This document shows, piece by piece, positions 9,324-19,721 of a stretch of DNA of 64,000 bases. Both the position numbers and the translations under genes were made by a program. Source of the stretch: Nocardioides sp. (lineage in GTDB: Bacteria > Actinomycetota > Actinomycetes > Propionibacteriales > Nocardioidaceae). The stretch spans positions 310,001-374,000 of the forward strand of contig JACJWV010000002.1 in NCBI GenBank assembly GCA_020636915.1, read 5' to 3'. Every line of letters starts with the position of its first letter. The stretch's first letter is position 1. Under the pieces are notes generated by a model. The model ran no database searches and was not told the DNA's origin. It saw only the letters and a program-made list of their open reading frames with translations.

Positions 9324-10604
9324 TCAGCCGAGGTCGCTGGCGGCGAAGGCGGCGTACGTCGGCGCGATGGTCGCGGCCGGCGCGACCGAGCCGGCGACCG
9401 CGTCGAGGGTCTTCAGGCCGTGGCCGGTGTTGATGACGACGGTCTCGAGGGAGGTGTCGAGCTGGCCGGTCTCGACCAGCTTCCTCAGCACCGCGACGGT
9501 GGTACCGCCGGCGGTCTCGGTGAAGATGCCCTCGGTGCGGGCCAGCAGCACGATGCCCGCGCGGACCTCGTCGTCGGTGACGTCCTCGACCGCGCCGCCG
9601 GTCTCGCGGCAGATGTCGAGCACGTAGATGCCGTCGGCGGGGTTGCCGATGGCCAGGCTCTTGGCGATGGTGTCGGGCTTGACCGGGCGGATCGCGTCGA
9701 CGCCGGCCTTGTAGGCCACCGACACCGGCGAGCAGCCCTGCGCCTGGGCGCCGAAGACGCGGTAGGGCTTGTCCGCGACGAGCCCGAGCCGGATCAGCTC
9801 CTGGAACGCCTTGTGCACCTTGGTCAGCTGCGAGCCGCTCGCGACCGGGATCACGATCTGGTCGGGCAGCCGCCAGCCGAGCTGCTCGGCGATCTCGTAG
9901 CCCAGGGTCTTGGACCCCTCGGCGTAGTAGGGACGGACGTTGACGTTGACGAACGCCCAGCCGTCCTCCTCGCCCGCGATCTCCGAAGCGAGCTTGTTGA
10001 CGTCGTCGTAGTTGCCGTCGACGGCGACGAGGGAGTCGGTGAAGACCGCGGAGTTGACCTGCTTGGGCTGCTCGAGGTTGCTCGGGATGAACACCACGGT
10101 CCGGATGCCGGCGCGGGCGCCGGCCGCGGCGACGGCGTTCGCCAGGTTGCCGGTCGAGGGACAGGCGAAGACCTTCGACCCGAACTCGCGCGCCGCGCTC
10201 AGCGCGCAGGCGACCACCCGGTCCTTGAACGAGTTGGTCGGGTTGGTCGAGTCGTCCTTGACCCACAGGTTCGCGATGCCGAGCTCGGCGGCCAGGTTGT
10301 TCGCGCGCAGCAGGCGGGTGAAACCGGGCTCGGTGTTGGGGCTGAGCTCGATGTCGTCCGGGACCGGCAGCAGCGCCTTGTAGCGCCAGATGTTGCGGGG
10401 GCCGGCCTCGATCTCCTCGCGCGTCACGCGCGGGAAGTCGTAGGCGATCTCCAGCGGCCCGAAGCACTCCGGACACGCGTAGTGGGGCCCGAGCTCGACC
10501 TGGTGCCCGCACTCCCGGCAGGAGAGGGCGGTCGCGTTGCCGAAGGCGCCCTCGCGGAGGGACGTGCCCTGCGTCTGGCCGAGCTCGATGGTGGGTGCGC
10601 TCAC
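9324..10604 (-). CDS. Threonine synthase-family PLP enzyme (ThrC or MetM-like)
   Basis: Fold-type II PLP enzyme of 426 aa. A zinc-ribbon-like N-terminus (Cys 29, 32, 44, 47) precedes the PLP lysine in STNPTNSFKDRVV (Lys about 127), then CPSTGNLANAVAAAGARAG and the phosphate loop VASGSQL. The start is the GTG at 10604 with AGGAGG just upstream. Threonine synthase converts O-phosphohomoserine to threonine. A SAM-I riboswitch upstream and a sulfur-carrier gene downstream are unexpected for threonine synthesis and suggest that this paralogue instead makes homocysteine from O-phosphohomoserine and carrier-bound sulfur, as I recall for the Streptomyces MetM/MetO pair. The alternative is an ordinary thrC. 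Confidence 0.9.
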   Translation of the reverse strand: MSAPTIELGQTQGTSLREGAFGNATALSCRECGHQVELGPHYACPECFGPLEIAYDFPRVTREEIEAGPRNIWRYKALLPVPDDIELSPNTEPGFTRLLRANNLAAELGIANLWVKDDSTNPTNSFKDRVVACALSAAREFGSKVFACPSTGNLANAVAAAGARAGIRTVVFIPSNLEQPKQVNSAVFTDSLVAVDGNYDDVNKLASEIAGEEDGWAFVNVNVRPYYAEGSKTLGYEIAEQLGWRLPDQIVIPVASGSQLTKVHKAFQELIRLGLVADKPYRVFGAQAQGCSPVSVAYKAGVDAIRPVKPDTIAKSLAIGNPADGIYVLDICRETGGAVEDVTDDEVRAGIVLLARTEGIFTETAGGTTVAVLRKLVETGQLDTSLETVVINTGHGLKTLDAVAGSVAPAATIAPTYAAFAASDLG

Positions 10605-10613
10605 GGAGTCCTC

Positions 10614-10730
10614 CTCATCTTTCCGGGGCGGCTCTCGCACCGGACGGATTTGGCACCGGACCCTCACGCGGAGGCGTGTGGCGGTTGCCGGGACTTCATA
10701 GGGCCGTTCCCTCAGTCCCTCTGGATGAGC
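10614..10730 (-). promoter_or_regulatory. SAM-I (S-box) riboswitch
   Basis: On the minus strand the leader reads GCTCATCCAGAGGGACTGAG, then GGAACGGCCCTATGAAGTCC and CGGCAACC, later GGTGCCAAATCC, the conserved S-box core. GATGAG at the 3' end (10614-10619) closes helix P1 with CTCATC (10724-10729). That 3' strand runs directly into the AGGAGG ribosome site of the downstream gene, so SAM binding should stabilise P1 and hide the site, turning translation off. No separate terminator hairpin is obvious between it and the start codon. Confidence 0.93.
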
Positions 10731-10803
10731 AGGACCAACAGTACGTCGACCGTCTCAGCATGTGCACATCGGATCCGCATGCTGGACAGGCCGTGGGCCG
10801 CGG

Positions 10804-10862
10804 TAGTCCCTGACGTTTTCGTGGTCGACCCGCCGGTTCAAGCACGAAAACGTCAGGGACTA
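10804..10862. repeat. Long hairpin repeat, family A (second copy at 44356)
   Basis: Perfect 20-bp arms (TAGTCCCTGACGTTTTCGTG and complement) with a 19-nt loop. It lies just past the lon stop codon and upstream of the riboswitch, so it may terminate lon. A copy with 19-bp arms lies at 44356-44422 in a divergent promoter region, so the element is a dispersed repeat and not only a terminator. Confidence 0.75.
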
Positions 10863-10877
10863 TCCCCCGCAGGCCCC

Positions 10878-13202
<2,325 letters not shown>

Positions 13203-13247
13203 GCCCTCAGAACGCGCGGCCCTGAGCCGGTGTTCCGGAGAGTGCCT

Positions 13248-13270
13248 CCTGTTCGCTGACGACGAACAGG
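13248..13270 (-). terminator. Small hairpin between otsB and lon
   Basis: CCTGTTCG, 7-nt loop, CGAACAGG. It is placed just after the otsB stop and 46 bp before the lon start, so it could end otsB transcription or belong to the lon leader. Confidence 0.4.
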
Positions 13271-13284
13271 GGAACCATCCGGGA

Positions 13285-14136
13285 CTACCCGGCGGCGCGG
13301 ATGTCGGCGGTGAGCCGCCGCAGCAGGTCGAGCACGCCCTCGGGGCCGTGCACGACGACGTCCGACAGCGACACCAGCGCGCTCTCCTCCGACGACGCCG
13401 AGCAGACCAGCAGCGTCGGCAGCCCGTCGGCCGCCAGCTTCGCGACCGCCTCGAAGGCGTCGACGTCACCGAGGTCGTCACCGGCGAAGAGCACCGCCCG
13501 GGCGTCGACCTCCTCGACCAGGACCTCGACCGCGCGGCCCTTGTCCATGCCCGGGGCGCGCACCTCGATCACGTGCCGACCGGGCTCGATGACCAGGCCG
13601 TTGCGCGAGGCCAGCTCGCGCAGCGGCGGCAGCAGCCGCTCGAACGCCGCGTCGGGGTCGGCCATCCGCCGGGTGTGGACGGCGTGGGCGAGCCCCTTGT
13701 CCTCCACCCAGGCGTCCGCGGCGTCAGCGTTGCGCAGCGTCCGCGGCAGGTCGCGCAGGAAGGTCGCGAGCCCGGCCGGCGGCCGCGGCGAGATGATCCG
13801 CCGGCGGGTCGAGCTCCAGCGCTCGTTGCCGTACTGGCCGAAGAGGTAGAGCTCCTTGCCCGTGTCGCCGATCGCGTTGCCGACCTCCTCGAGCCCGCCG
13901 AGGTCGAGCGCCTGGCGGGCCGGGCGGCCGGTGATCACCGCGACCGCCGCGATCTCGGCGGCGAGGTCGACCAGCACGTCCCCGGCCTCGGGGTGGATGT
14001 GCGCCTGCTCCGGGTCGTCCACGATGGGCGCCAGCGTGCCGTCGAAGTCGAGGCCGACGACCCCGCGGCGCGCGGCGTGCACGAACGCGTCGTACTTCTG
14101 CTCTCCCTCGGGCGAGGTGAACTCCATGGGGCTCAC
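13285..14136 (-). CDS. otsB: Trehalose-6-phosphate phosphatase
   Basis: HAD-superfamily phosphatase of about 283 aa that removes phosphate from trehalose 6-phosphate. Motif I is GLDFDGTLAPIVDD (about residues 27-40), motif II is VITGRPARQAL, and the late motifs are MDKGRAVEVLVEE and LFAGDDLGDVDAFEAV. The start is GTG at 14136 or an ATG three codons in. The synthase otsA lies about 2 kb away on the opposite strand, so the two-step OtsA-OtsB route is complete here although not in one operon. Confidence 0.93.
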   Translation of the reverse strand: MSPMEFTSPEGEQKYDAFVHAARRGVVGLDFDGTLAPIVDDPEQAHIHPEAGDVLVDLAAEIAAVAVITGRPARQALDLGGLEEVGNAIGDTGKELYLFGQYGNERWSSTRRRIISPRPPAGLATFLRDLPRTLRNADAADAWVEDKGLAHAVHTRRMADPDAAFERLLPPLRELASRNGLVIEPGRHVIEVRAPGMDKGRAVEVLVEEVDARAVLFAGDDLGDVDAFEAVAKLAADGLPTLLVCSASSEESALVSLSDVVVHGPEGVLDLLRRLTADIRAAG

Positions 14137-14156
14137 CCTGTCACCACCGAGTGGGG

Positions 14157-14681
14157 TCAGGACAGCGGTGCGGTGAGGATCACGGTGAGGCGGTCGAGCC
14201 GCATCGGGTCGACGGCGGGGGCGGTCCGCTTGATGCCGAGGTCGAGCGCGAGCTGCTTCGCCGCAGGCTTGAGCTTGGCCGGGTAGTAGACGGTCGTGGC
14301 CGGGATCGTGCCGTACCAGTTGTCGGCGCCGACCACCTTCCAGCCCATGCCGGTGGCGCGCTGCGACACCGTGCCGGCCAGGCCGGTGATCCCGGAGTTG
14401 TTGTAGACCTCGACGTACACCTTGCCGCGCTGCACGGCCGGCGGCTGCGGCTTGGGGTCCTTGGTCGGGGAGAACGACGCCGACGGCGACTGGCTCGGCG
14501 TGGTGTCGCGCGCCACCGTGGTGACCTCGCGCTCGGTCGGCTCGCCACCCCGGGTGGCCACGAAGGCGATCCCGGCCATCGCGACCGCGATCACGCTGAG
14601 CATCACGACCGGGGACGGCAGTGCCGCCCCGCGCTGGGACCGGGTGCGCTGGGGAGCGGTGCGCCGAGATCGCATCGTCAT
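14157..14681 (-). CDS. LytR C-terminal domain membrane protein
   Basis: Protein of 174 aa with a basic N-terminus, one membrane anchor (about residues 24-43), a Ser/Thr/Pro-rich linker and a LytR_C domain (KVYVEVYNNSGITGLAGTVS to the end). This domain is found in or next to cell-wall-ligase proteins of the LytR-CpsA-Psr family, but the catalytic part is absent here. It lies 1 bp downstream of the DUF3263 gene in a likely two-gene operon, a pairing often seen in actinobacteria. The role at the cell wall is inferred. Confidence 0.8.
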   Translation of the reverse strand: MTMRSRRTAPQRTRSQRGAALPSPVVMLSVIAVAMAGIAFVATRGGEPTEREVTTVARDTTPSQSPSASFSPTKDPKPQPPAVQRGKVYVEVYNNSGITGLAGTVSQRATGMGWKVVGADNWYGTIPATTVYYPAKLKPAAKQLALDLGIKRTAPAVDPMRLDRLTVILTAPLS

Positions 14682-14682
14682 C

Positions 14683-14979
14683 TCAGACCTCGAAGCCGAG
14701 TCGGCGGGCGGAGCGCTGGCGCTGGCGTGCCGACCGGAGCCGGCGCAGCCGGCGGACCAGCAGCGGATCGGCCTCGAGCGCCTCGGGGCGGTCGATGAGG
14801 GCGTTGAGGACCTGGTAGTAGCGGGTGGACGACATGTCGAACTTTTCCCGGACCGCGGTCTCCTTGGCGCCGGCGTACTTCCACCACTGGCGCTCGAAGT
14901 CGAGGATCTCGCGGTCCCGCTCGCTCAGCGCCGGAGCAGCGGCACCGGTGTCGCCACCGAGGGCGTTCGCGGCGTCCAT
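14683..14979 (-). CDS. DUF3263 protein
   Basis: Small basic protein of 98 aa with the DUF3263 signature LSERDREILDFERQWWKYAG followed by MSSTRYYQVLNALIDRPEAL and an Arg-rich C-terminus. The fold resembles a DNA-binding helix-turn-helix but no function is established. The ATG at 14979 is preceded by GGGGAGGA, which fixes the start although the frame is open farther upstream. Confidence 0.88.
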   Translation of the reverse strand: MDAANALGGDTGAAAPALSERDREILDFERQWWKYAGAKETAVREKFDMSSTRYYQVLNALIDRPEALEADPLLVRRLRRLRSARQRQRSARRLGFEV

Positions 14980-15140
14980 GCAGTCCTCCCCGTTCGACGT
15001 TGCCCGGTCCGGCTGCCCCGCCCGACGACCTGACCGGCGGTCCGTCCGACAGTCCGGGGCAGGCTTCACTGTAGGCGACGAACTACAGCACTGTCATTCG
15101 CCACGCGGGCGCGTCCCGCCCGACCTCCTACGCTGGGGCC

Positions 15141-16148
15141 ATGACGACCAGCTGGGGCATCCTCGCGACCGGAAAGATCGCCCAGACCTTCGCCCGCGAC
15201 CTCGCGCTGGTGCCCGACGCCGAGCTGGTGGCGGTGGGCTCGCGGCGGCTCGGGGCGGCGCAGGCGTTCGCGAGCGAGCACGGCGGGACGCCGTACGGCT
15301 CCTACGCGGAGCTGGTCGCCGACCCCGAGGTCGACGTCGTGTACGTCGCCACGCCCCACGCGCTGCACCTCGCCGACGCCCGCCTCGCCCTCGAGGCCGG
15401 CAAGCACGTGCTCTGCGAGAAGCCGCTGACGCTCGACACCGCCGACGCGGAGGAGATGGTGCGGCTGGCGGGGCAGCACGACCGGTTCCTCATGGAGGCG
15501 ATGTGGACGGCCTGCCACCCGACCGTCCGGGCCCTGCGGGAGCGCCTGCAGGCGGGCGAGTTCGGGACGCCGCGCCACCTGCACGCCGAGCTCGGGTTCC
15601 GGGTCGAGGCGCCTCCGGAGGACCGGATGCTCAACCCCGCCCTCGGCGCGTCCGCACTGCTCGACATGGGGATCTACCCGCTGGCGTTCGCCCACCTGAT
15701 GCTCGGCGAGGCCGCCGAGCTGCACGCGGTGGGCGACCTGTCGACCGGCGGGATCGACCTGGACGTCGCGATCACCGGCCGCTACCCGGGCGGGGTGCTG
15801 GCGACGATGACCGCCTCGATGACCTCGTGGTCCTCGCGGCGCGCCTCGATCGCGACCGACTGCGGACGGATCGACGCCGACGACTTCCACCACCCCACGC
15901 GCGTCACGTTCACGCCGTACGTCCAGGCCGAGGGCAACTGGGTCTTCGAGCCCGGCGAGCCGGTCCTGATCACCCCCGACGAACCCGTGGTCGGGCAGGG
16001 CTACGCGCACGAGATCGTGGAGGTCGGCCGCTGCCTGCGCGAGGGCCTGCGCGAGAGCCCGCTGGTGCCGCACGCCCAGACCCTGGCGATCATGCGGCAG
16101 ATGGACGCCCTGCGCGCGCAGCTCGGCGTGCGCTTCCCGGCCTCGTGA
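15141..16148 (+). CDS. Gfo/Idh/MocA-family oxidoreductase
   Basis: NAD(P)-dependent oxidoreductase of 335 aa. The N-terminal Rossmann part reads WGILATGKIAQTFARDL, then DVVYVATPHALH and the family signature AGKHVLCEKPLTL with its conserved Lys (about residue 93). The C-terminal alpha/beta domain includes ASALLDMGIYPLAFA. Relatives oxidise sugars, inositol or dihydrodiols; the substrate cannot be read from the sequence. It stands alone between the divergent DUF3263 operon and otsA. Confidence 0.88.
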   Translation: MTTSWGILATGKIAQTFARDLALVPDAELVAVGSRRLGAAQAFASEHGGTPYGSYAELVADPEVDVVYVATPHALHLADARLALEAGKHVLCEKPLTLDTADAEEMVRLAGQHDRFLMEAMWTACHPTVRALRERLQAGEFGTPRHLHAELGFRVEAPPEDRMLNPALGASALLDMGIYPLAFAHLMLGEAAELHAVGDLSTGGIDLDVAITGRYPGGVLATMTASMTSWSSRRASIATDCGRIDADDFHHPTRVTFTPYVQAEGNWVFEPGEPVLITPDEPVVGQGYAHEIVEVGRCLREGLRESPLVPHAQTLAIMRQMDALRAQLGVRFPAS

Positions 16149-16265
16149 CGATCGTCCCGCCCGCCGACGTCCGGCCGCCGACGTCTGGGCCACCCGGCCA
16201 CGGGGCACTGGGGCCGCATGGGAGCACGCCGCACGTCAGCACGGGAGAGCACTAGGGTGAGGTCC

Positions 16266-17714
16266 GTGGCTTCACCCGGTTCGGCAGACCTGGTCATCGT
16301 CGCGAACCGCCTGCCGGTCGACCGCGTCGAGGAGGCGGACGGCTCGATGGGCTGGCAACGCTCGCCCGGTGGGCTGGTGTCCGCCCTCGAGCCGGTCATG
16401 CGGGCCAACGACGGCACCTGGATCGGCTGGCCGGGTGGCACCGAGCAGGGCCTGGAGCCGTTCGAGGACCAGGGCATGCAGCTGGTGCCGATGTCGCTGA
16501 CGGCCGAGGAGATCGAGGAGTTCTACGAGGGCTTCTCCAACGCCACGCTCTGGCCGCTCTACCACGACGTCGTCGCCAAGCCGGAGTTCCACCGCGAGTG
16601 GTGGGACTCCTACGTGGCGGTCAACCGGCGCTTCGCCGAGCGCGCCGCCGAGGTCGCCGCGGAGCACGCGACGGTCTGGGTGCACGACTACCAGCTGCAG
16701 CTGGTGCCGGCGATGCTGCGCGAGCTGCGCCCGGACCTGCGGATCGGCTTCTACCTCCACATCCCGTTCCCGCCGCAGGAGCTCTTCTCGCAGCTGCCGT
16801 GGCGTCGGCAGATCCTCGAGGGCCTGCTCGGCGCCGACCTCGTCGGGTTCCAGCTCGGCGGCGCGGCGCAGAACTTCGTGCGCCTGGTGCGCCAGCGGGT
16901 CGGCCACAAGACCCACCGCGACCTGGTGTACCTCCCCGACGGCCGCACGGTCCGCGCGGCGGCGTTCCCGATCTCCATCGACGTCGAGGCCTACGAGTCG
17001 CTGGCCCGCTCGGAGGAGGTCACCCAGCGCGCCAAGGAGATCCGCGAGGCGGTCGGCAACCCGCGCAAGATCTTCCTGGGCGTCGACCGCCTCGACTACA
17101 CCAAGGGCATCTACGCCCGCCTGCGCGCGTTCGGCGAGCTCCTCGAGGAGGGGCACCTCGACGTCGAGGACGCGGTGTTCGTCCAGGTGGCCACGCCCTC
17201 GCGCGAGCAGGTCGAGCAGTACCGCATCCTGCGTGACGACATCGAGCGGCTGGTCGGGCGTCTGAACGGCGACCTCGGCAAGATCGGCCAGCCGGCCGTG
17301 CACTACCTCCACTCCTCCTACCCGCGCGAGGAGATGGCCGCGTTCTTCCGGGCCGCCGACATCATGGTCGTCACCCCGTTGCGCGACGGCATGAACCTGG
17401 TCGCCAAGGAGTACGTCGCCTGCCGCTACGACGACCGGGGCGCACTGGTCCTCTCCGAGTTCGCCGGCGCGGCCGAGGAGCTGCGGCAGGCCTGGCAGGT
17501 CAACCCCTACGACATCAACGGGATGAAGCAGGCGCTCCTCGACGCCCATCGCGCCGACGACCGCGAGGTGACCCGCCGGATGCGCGCCATGCGCAAGACC
17601 GTCATCACCCACGACGTCTCGGCCTGGGCGCAGGACTTCCTCGCCGAGCTCGGCTCGGTCCGGCCCTCCCACGGCAAGAGCGTCCGCCCGGCCAAGCCCA
17701 CCAAGGGGTCCTAG
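16266..17714 (+). CDS. otsA: Trehalose-6-phosphate synthase
   Basis: GT20 glycosyltransferase of about 482 aa that makes trehalose 6-phosphate from a nucleotide-activated glucose and glucose 6-phosphate. It shows [11 protein letters not shown] (N-terminal donor loop), [47 protein letters not shown], the phosphate-binding [13 protein letters not shown] and the C-terminal [19 protein letters not shown] chose the GTG at 16266 behind GGTGAGG; an in-frame GTG at 16257 is also possible. With otsB nearby it supports osmolyte and stress trehalose synthesis. Confidence 0.95.
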   Translation: MASPGSADLVIVANRLPVDRVEEADGSMGWQRSPGGLVSALEPVMRANDGTWIGWPGGTEQGLEPFEDQGMQLVPMSLTAEEIEEFYEGFSNATLWPLYHDVVAKPEFHREWWDSYVAVNRRFAERAAEVAAEHATVWVHDYQLQLVPAMLRELRPDLRIGFYLHIPFPPQELFSQLPWRRQILEGLLGADLVGFQLGGAAQNFVRLVRQRVGHKTHRDLVYLPDGRTVRAAAFPISIDVEAYESLARSEEVTQRAKEIREAVGNPRKIFLGVDRLDYTKGIYARLRAFGELLEEGHLDVEDAVFVQVATPSREQVEQYRILRDDIERLVGRLNGDLGKIGQPAVHYLHSSYPREEMAAFFRAADIMVVTPLRDGMNLVAKEYVACRYDDRGALVLSEFAGAAEELRQAWQVNPYDINGMKQALLDAHRADDREVTRRMRAMRKTVITHDVSAWAQDFLAELGSVRPSHGKSVRPAKPTKGS

Positions 17715-17758
17715 GCCGACTGGTGATCGGGCAGTCCCCGATGGTCGAGCTCGGCGCC

Positions 17759-17924
17759 GGTGGTCGAGCTGGCCAAGGCCCCGGTGGTCGAGCTCGTCGA
17801 GACCCCCGCAGCCTGTGTGGGGCCGCTGATGCCGGCATCCTGCGGGCGGCTTCGGGTTGCGACCGACAGGCTGGCTACGCGGGTACGGCGGGCTTCGGGC
17901 TGGCGCTGCTTCCCGGCCTGCGGT
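17759..17924. repeat. Left inverted repeat flanking the HNH gene
   Basis: About 166 bp, beginning GGTGGTCGAGCTGGCC and ending TGGCGCTGCTTCCCGG followed by CCTGCGG. Read in reverse complement, 19516-19677 is clearly related along its whole length, with shared blocks CCCGCAGCC, CTTCGGGTTGCGA and GGGCTGGCGCTGCTTCCCGG. The 17715-18057 gap holds this repeat and the hairpin at 17932; I see no gene in it. Confidence 0.7.
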
Positions 17925-17931
17925 GGCGGCG

Positions 17932-17977
17932 CTGTGTGGTTGATCCGGCGCGATAGCGGCCCCGATCAACCACACAG
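17932..17977. repeat. Long hairpin downstream of the HNH gene
   Basis: Perfect 14-bp arms CTGTGTGGTTGATC and complement with an 18-nt loop, between otsA and the converging HNH gene. It could terminate transcription in both directions. Confidence 0.6.
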
Positions 17978-18057
17978 TGGCTGGCCCGCGACAGACCCCG
18001 CATGGTCCGTGCATGGGTGTGTCCCCGCCGGCTCGGTCGTGGCCGGCGGGGTGGGGG

Positions 18058-19368
18058 TCAGCCGCTATGTCGCGGGCTGCTCGGGTCGCTGCTCGGGTCC
18101 GTGCGGGGGCCGGGGTCGGTGTAGGTGTAGCCGAGCGGGCTGGTCCAGGTGAACCCGGTGGCCGGGTCGTAGGTGTAGGTCCAGTCGGTGAAGGTCTTGA
18201 GGCGGTGGTGGCCGCGGCAGGGTGGGAACAGGTTGGACGACACCGTCTTCCCCTTGGGCCACTCCTGACGGTGGTCCAGGTCCGACCCGTGCTCCTGCTG
18301 CTGCTCGTTGGCGGCACCCTCAGGTGTCTTCTTGCGTCTCTTGGCCTTCGCGCCCGGGCGGGAGGGGCGGTGGCAGCCGGGGAACGGGCACTCGGGGTGG
18401 CGGAGCTTGACCTGCTCGACCATCCGGTCCGTGGGGGTGTAGGCGTCGGTGGCGATCTCCTCGGCCAGGTCGATGACCGGGCGGACGGTGACCTTGGTGC
18501 CGGCCCGGGTGCACCAGTCCCGGACTTGTTCGACGGTGGTGGTCGACCGGGTGTTGTCCACCTCGGCCATCGCCCGGCCGGGGCGGGTGTGCACGAACAC
18601 CATCACCCCCGGCGCTGACCCCTCACCGGGCGCGTCACCGTGCCGGCCGCCGAGCATGCCCAGCACCATCGAGCGACGCACCTGCAACGGGATCGCCGGG
18701 TCCATCCCCGCGGCCTCGGTGGCGACGTAGTCCTCGAACGCAACCGCGTCGGGCACGTCGGCCATCGCGGTGATCGGGACCAGCCCGTCGTAGGTCATCG
18801 CCCCCAGGTGGGTCTTCACGTGCCGCTTCTCCGCCGCCTCGACCCGGCGGCGTTCGGTCTCGACCGGGTCGTGCTCCTTGCGCGCCTTCTCCACCTGCCG
18901 GTCGATCTCCGCATACGAGCACCGGCGAGCGACGAAGTACAGCGCCTTGTCGACGGCCGCCGCCCCCTCGGGCGGGAGGCTCATGGTGGCTTGGGCGATC
19001 CGCCGGGCCTTCCACACCGCCACCTCCCCGGACAGCACCCGCTTCCAGATTCGCGGGAGCCGATGCGCGAGCTCGACCGCGTCACCCAGGTAGCGGCGCC
19101 CGGAGTCGGTGGAGTGCCCGATCGCGAGGGCGAACTCAGCGACCGCGCCCTCGTCGATGGTCGGGGCGCCGTCGCCGGCGATCTCCAGGTCCCGCATCCC
19201 CCACTCGACCGAGGTGTCGACCTGGTCGCCGGGGTGCAGCTCGACCCATGCCACGGCGTGGAGGAGGAGCTCGACCTCGAGCCCGGTCATCGCGTCCCGG
19301 GTCGCCCGGGCAGCCGCGATCACCTGCTCCTCGCGGGTGTTCCCGCGGGTGGTGGAGGTGGCTGCCAT
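18058..19368 (-). CDS. DUF222 domain HNH endonuclease
   Basis: Protein of 436 aa with an N-terminal DUF222 (13E12-like) helical region (LEVELLLHAVAWVEL to about residue 300) and a C-terminal HNH nuclease module: CPFPGCHRP, then SDLDHRQEWPKG and LFPPCRGHHRLKT, which provide zinc ligands and the catalytic His and Asn/His residues. The ATG at 19368 has only a weak ribosome site. Such genes occur in many copies in Nocardioides and mycobacteria and are often linked to mobile elements; the function is unsettled. It is bracketed by inverted repeats, which suggests that it moved as a cassette. Confidence 0.9.
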   Translation of the reverse strand: MAATSTTRGNTREEQVIAAARATRDAMTGLEVELLLHAVAWVELHPGDQVDTSVEWGMRDLEIAGDGAPTIDEGAVAEFALAIGHSTDSGRRYLGDAVELAHRLPRIWKRVLSGEVAVWKARRIAQATMSLPPEGAAAVDKALYFVARRCSYAEIDRQVEKARKEHDPVETERRRVEAAEKRHVKTHLGAMTYDGLVPITAMADVPDAVAFEDYVATEAAGMDPAIPLQVRRSMVLGMLGGRHGDAPGEGSAPGVMVFVHTRPGRAMAEVDNTRSTTTVEQVRDWCTRAGTKVTVRPVIDLAEEIATDAYTPTDRMVEQVKLRHPECPFPGCHRPSRPGAKAKRRKKTPEGAANEQQQEHGSDLDHRQEWPKGKTVSSNLFPPCRGHHRLKTFTDWTYTYDPATGFTWTSPLGYTYTDPGPRTDPSSDPSSPRHSG

Positions 19369-19407
19369 GGGTCTACTCAAGCACTCGCCACCGACAGTCC
19401 AGGTGCC

Positions 19408-19434
19408 CAGAACCCCTTTGTCCACAGGGTTCTG
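19408..19434 (-). other. Hairpin in the leader of the HNH gene
   Basis: CAGAACCC, 11-nt loop, GGGTTCTG, 40-66 bp upstream of the HNH start codon. The 19369-19721 gap holds this hairpin and the right inverted repeat; I see no gene there. Confidence 0.35.
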
Positions 19435-19515
19435 AGCACTTCTAAGGTGAAGAATGCGCGGTGCGCCTCGCGCTGCGAAGTGTGGTCGATCGTCCGCACC
19501 AGGTGCGGACAAACA

Positions 19516-19677
19516 ACCGCAAAGCCGGGAAGCAGCGCCAGCCCGAGCGGCGCCGTCCCGCGTAGCCGGCCTGTCGATCGCAACCCGAAGCAGACCCGCA
19601 GGACGCCGACAGTCACCGCCCCACGCCGGCTGCGGGAGACGCGACAAGCTCGACCACCAGCGACCAGCTCGACCACA
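19516..19677. repeat. Right inverted repeat flanking the HNH gene
   Basis: Reverse-complement relative of 17759-17924, about 162 bp, starting inside at ACCGCAAAGCCGGGAAGCAG and ending outside in CGACCAGCTCGACCACA. Together the two repeats enclose the HNH gene and its leader. Confidence 0.7.
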
Positions 19678-19721
19678 GCGCCGCCCCGCAGCCCACGGGC
19701 GGGCGTGCTCCGGCGGCAGCA

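Noticed and set aside
18058..19368. Restriction or phage-defence system around the HNH gene
   Set aside because: No methyltransferase, helicase or other defence partner is adjacent; DUF222/HNH genes are common repeated genes in this group.
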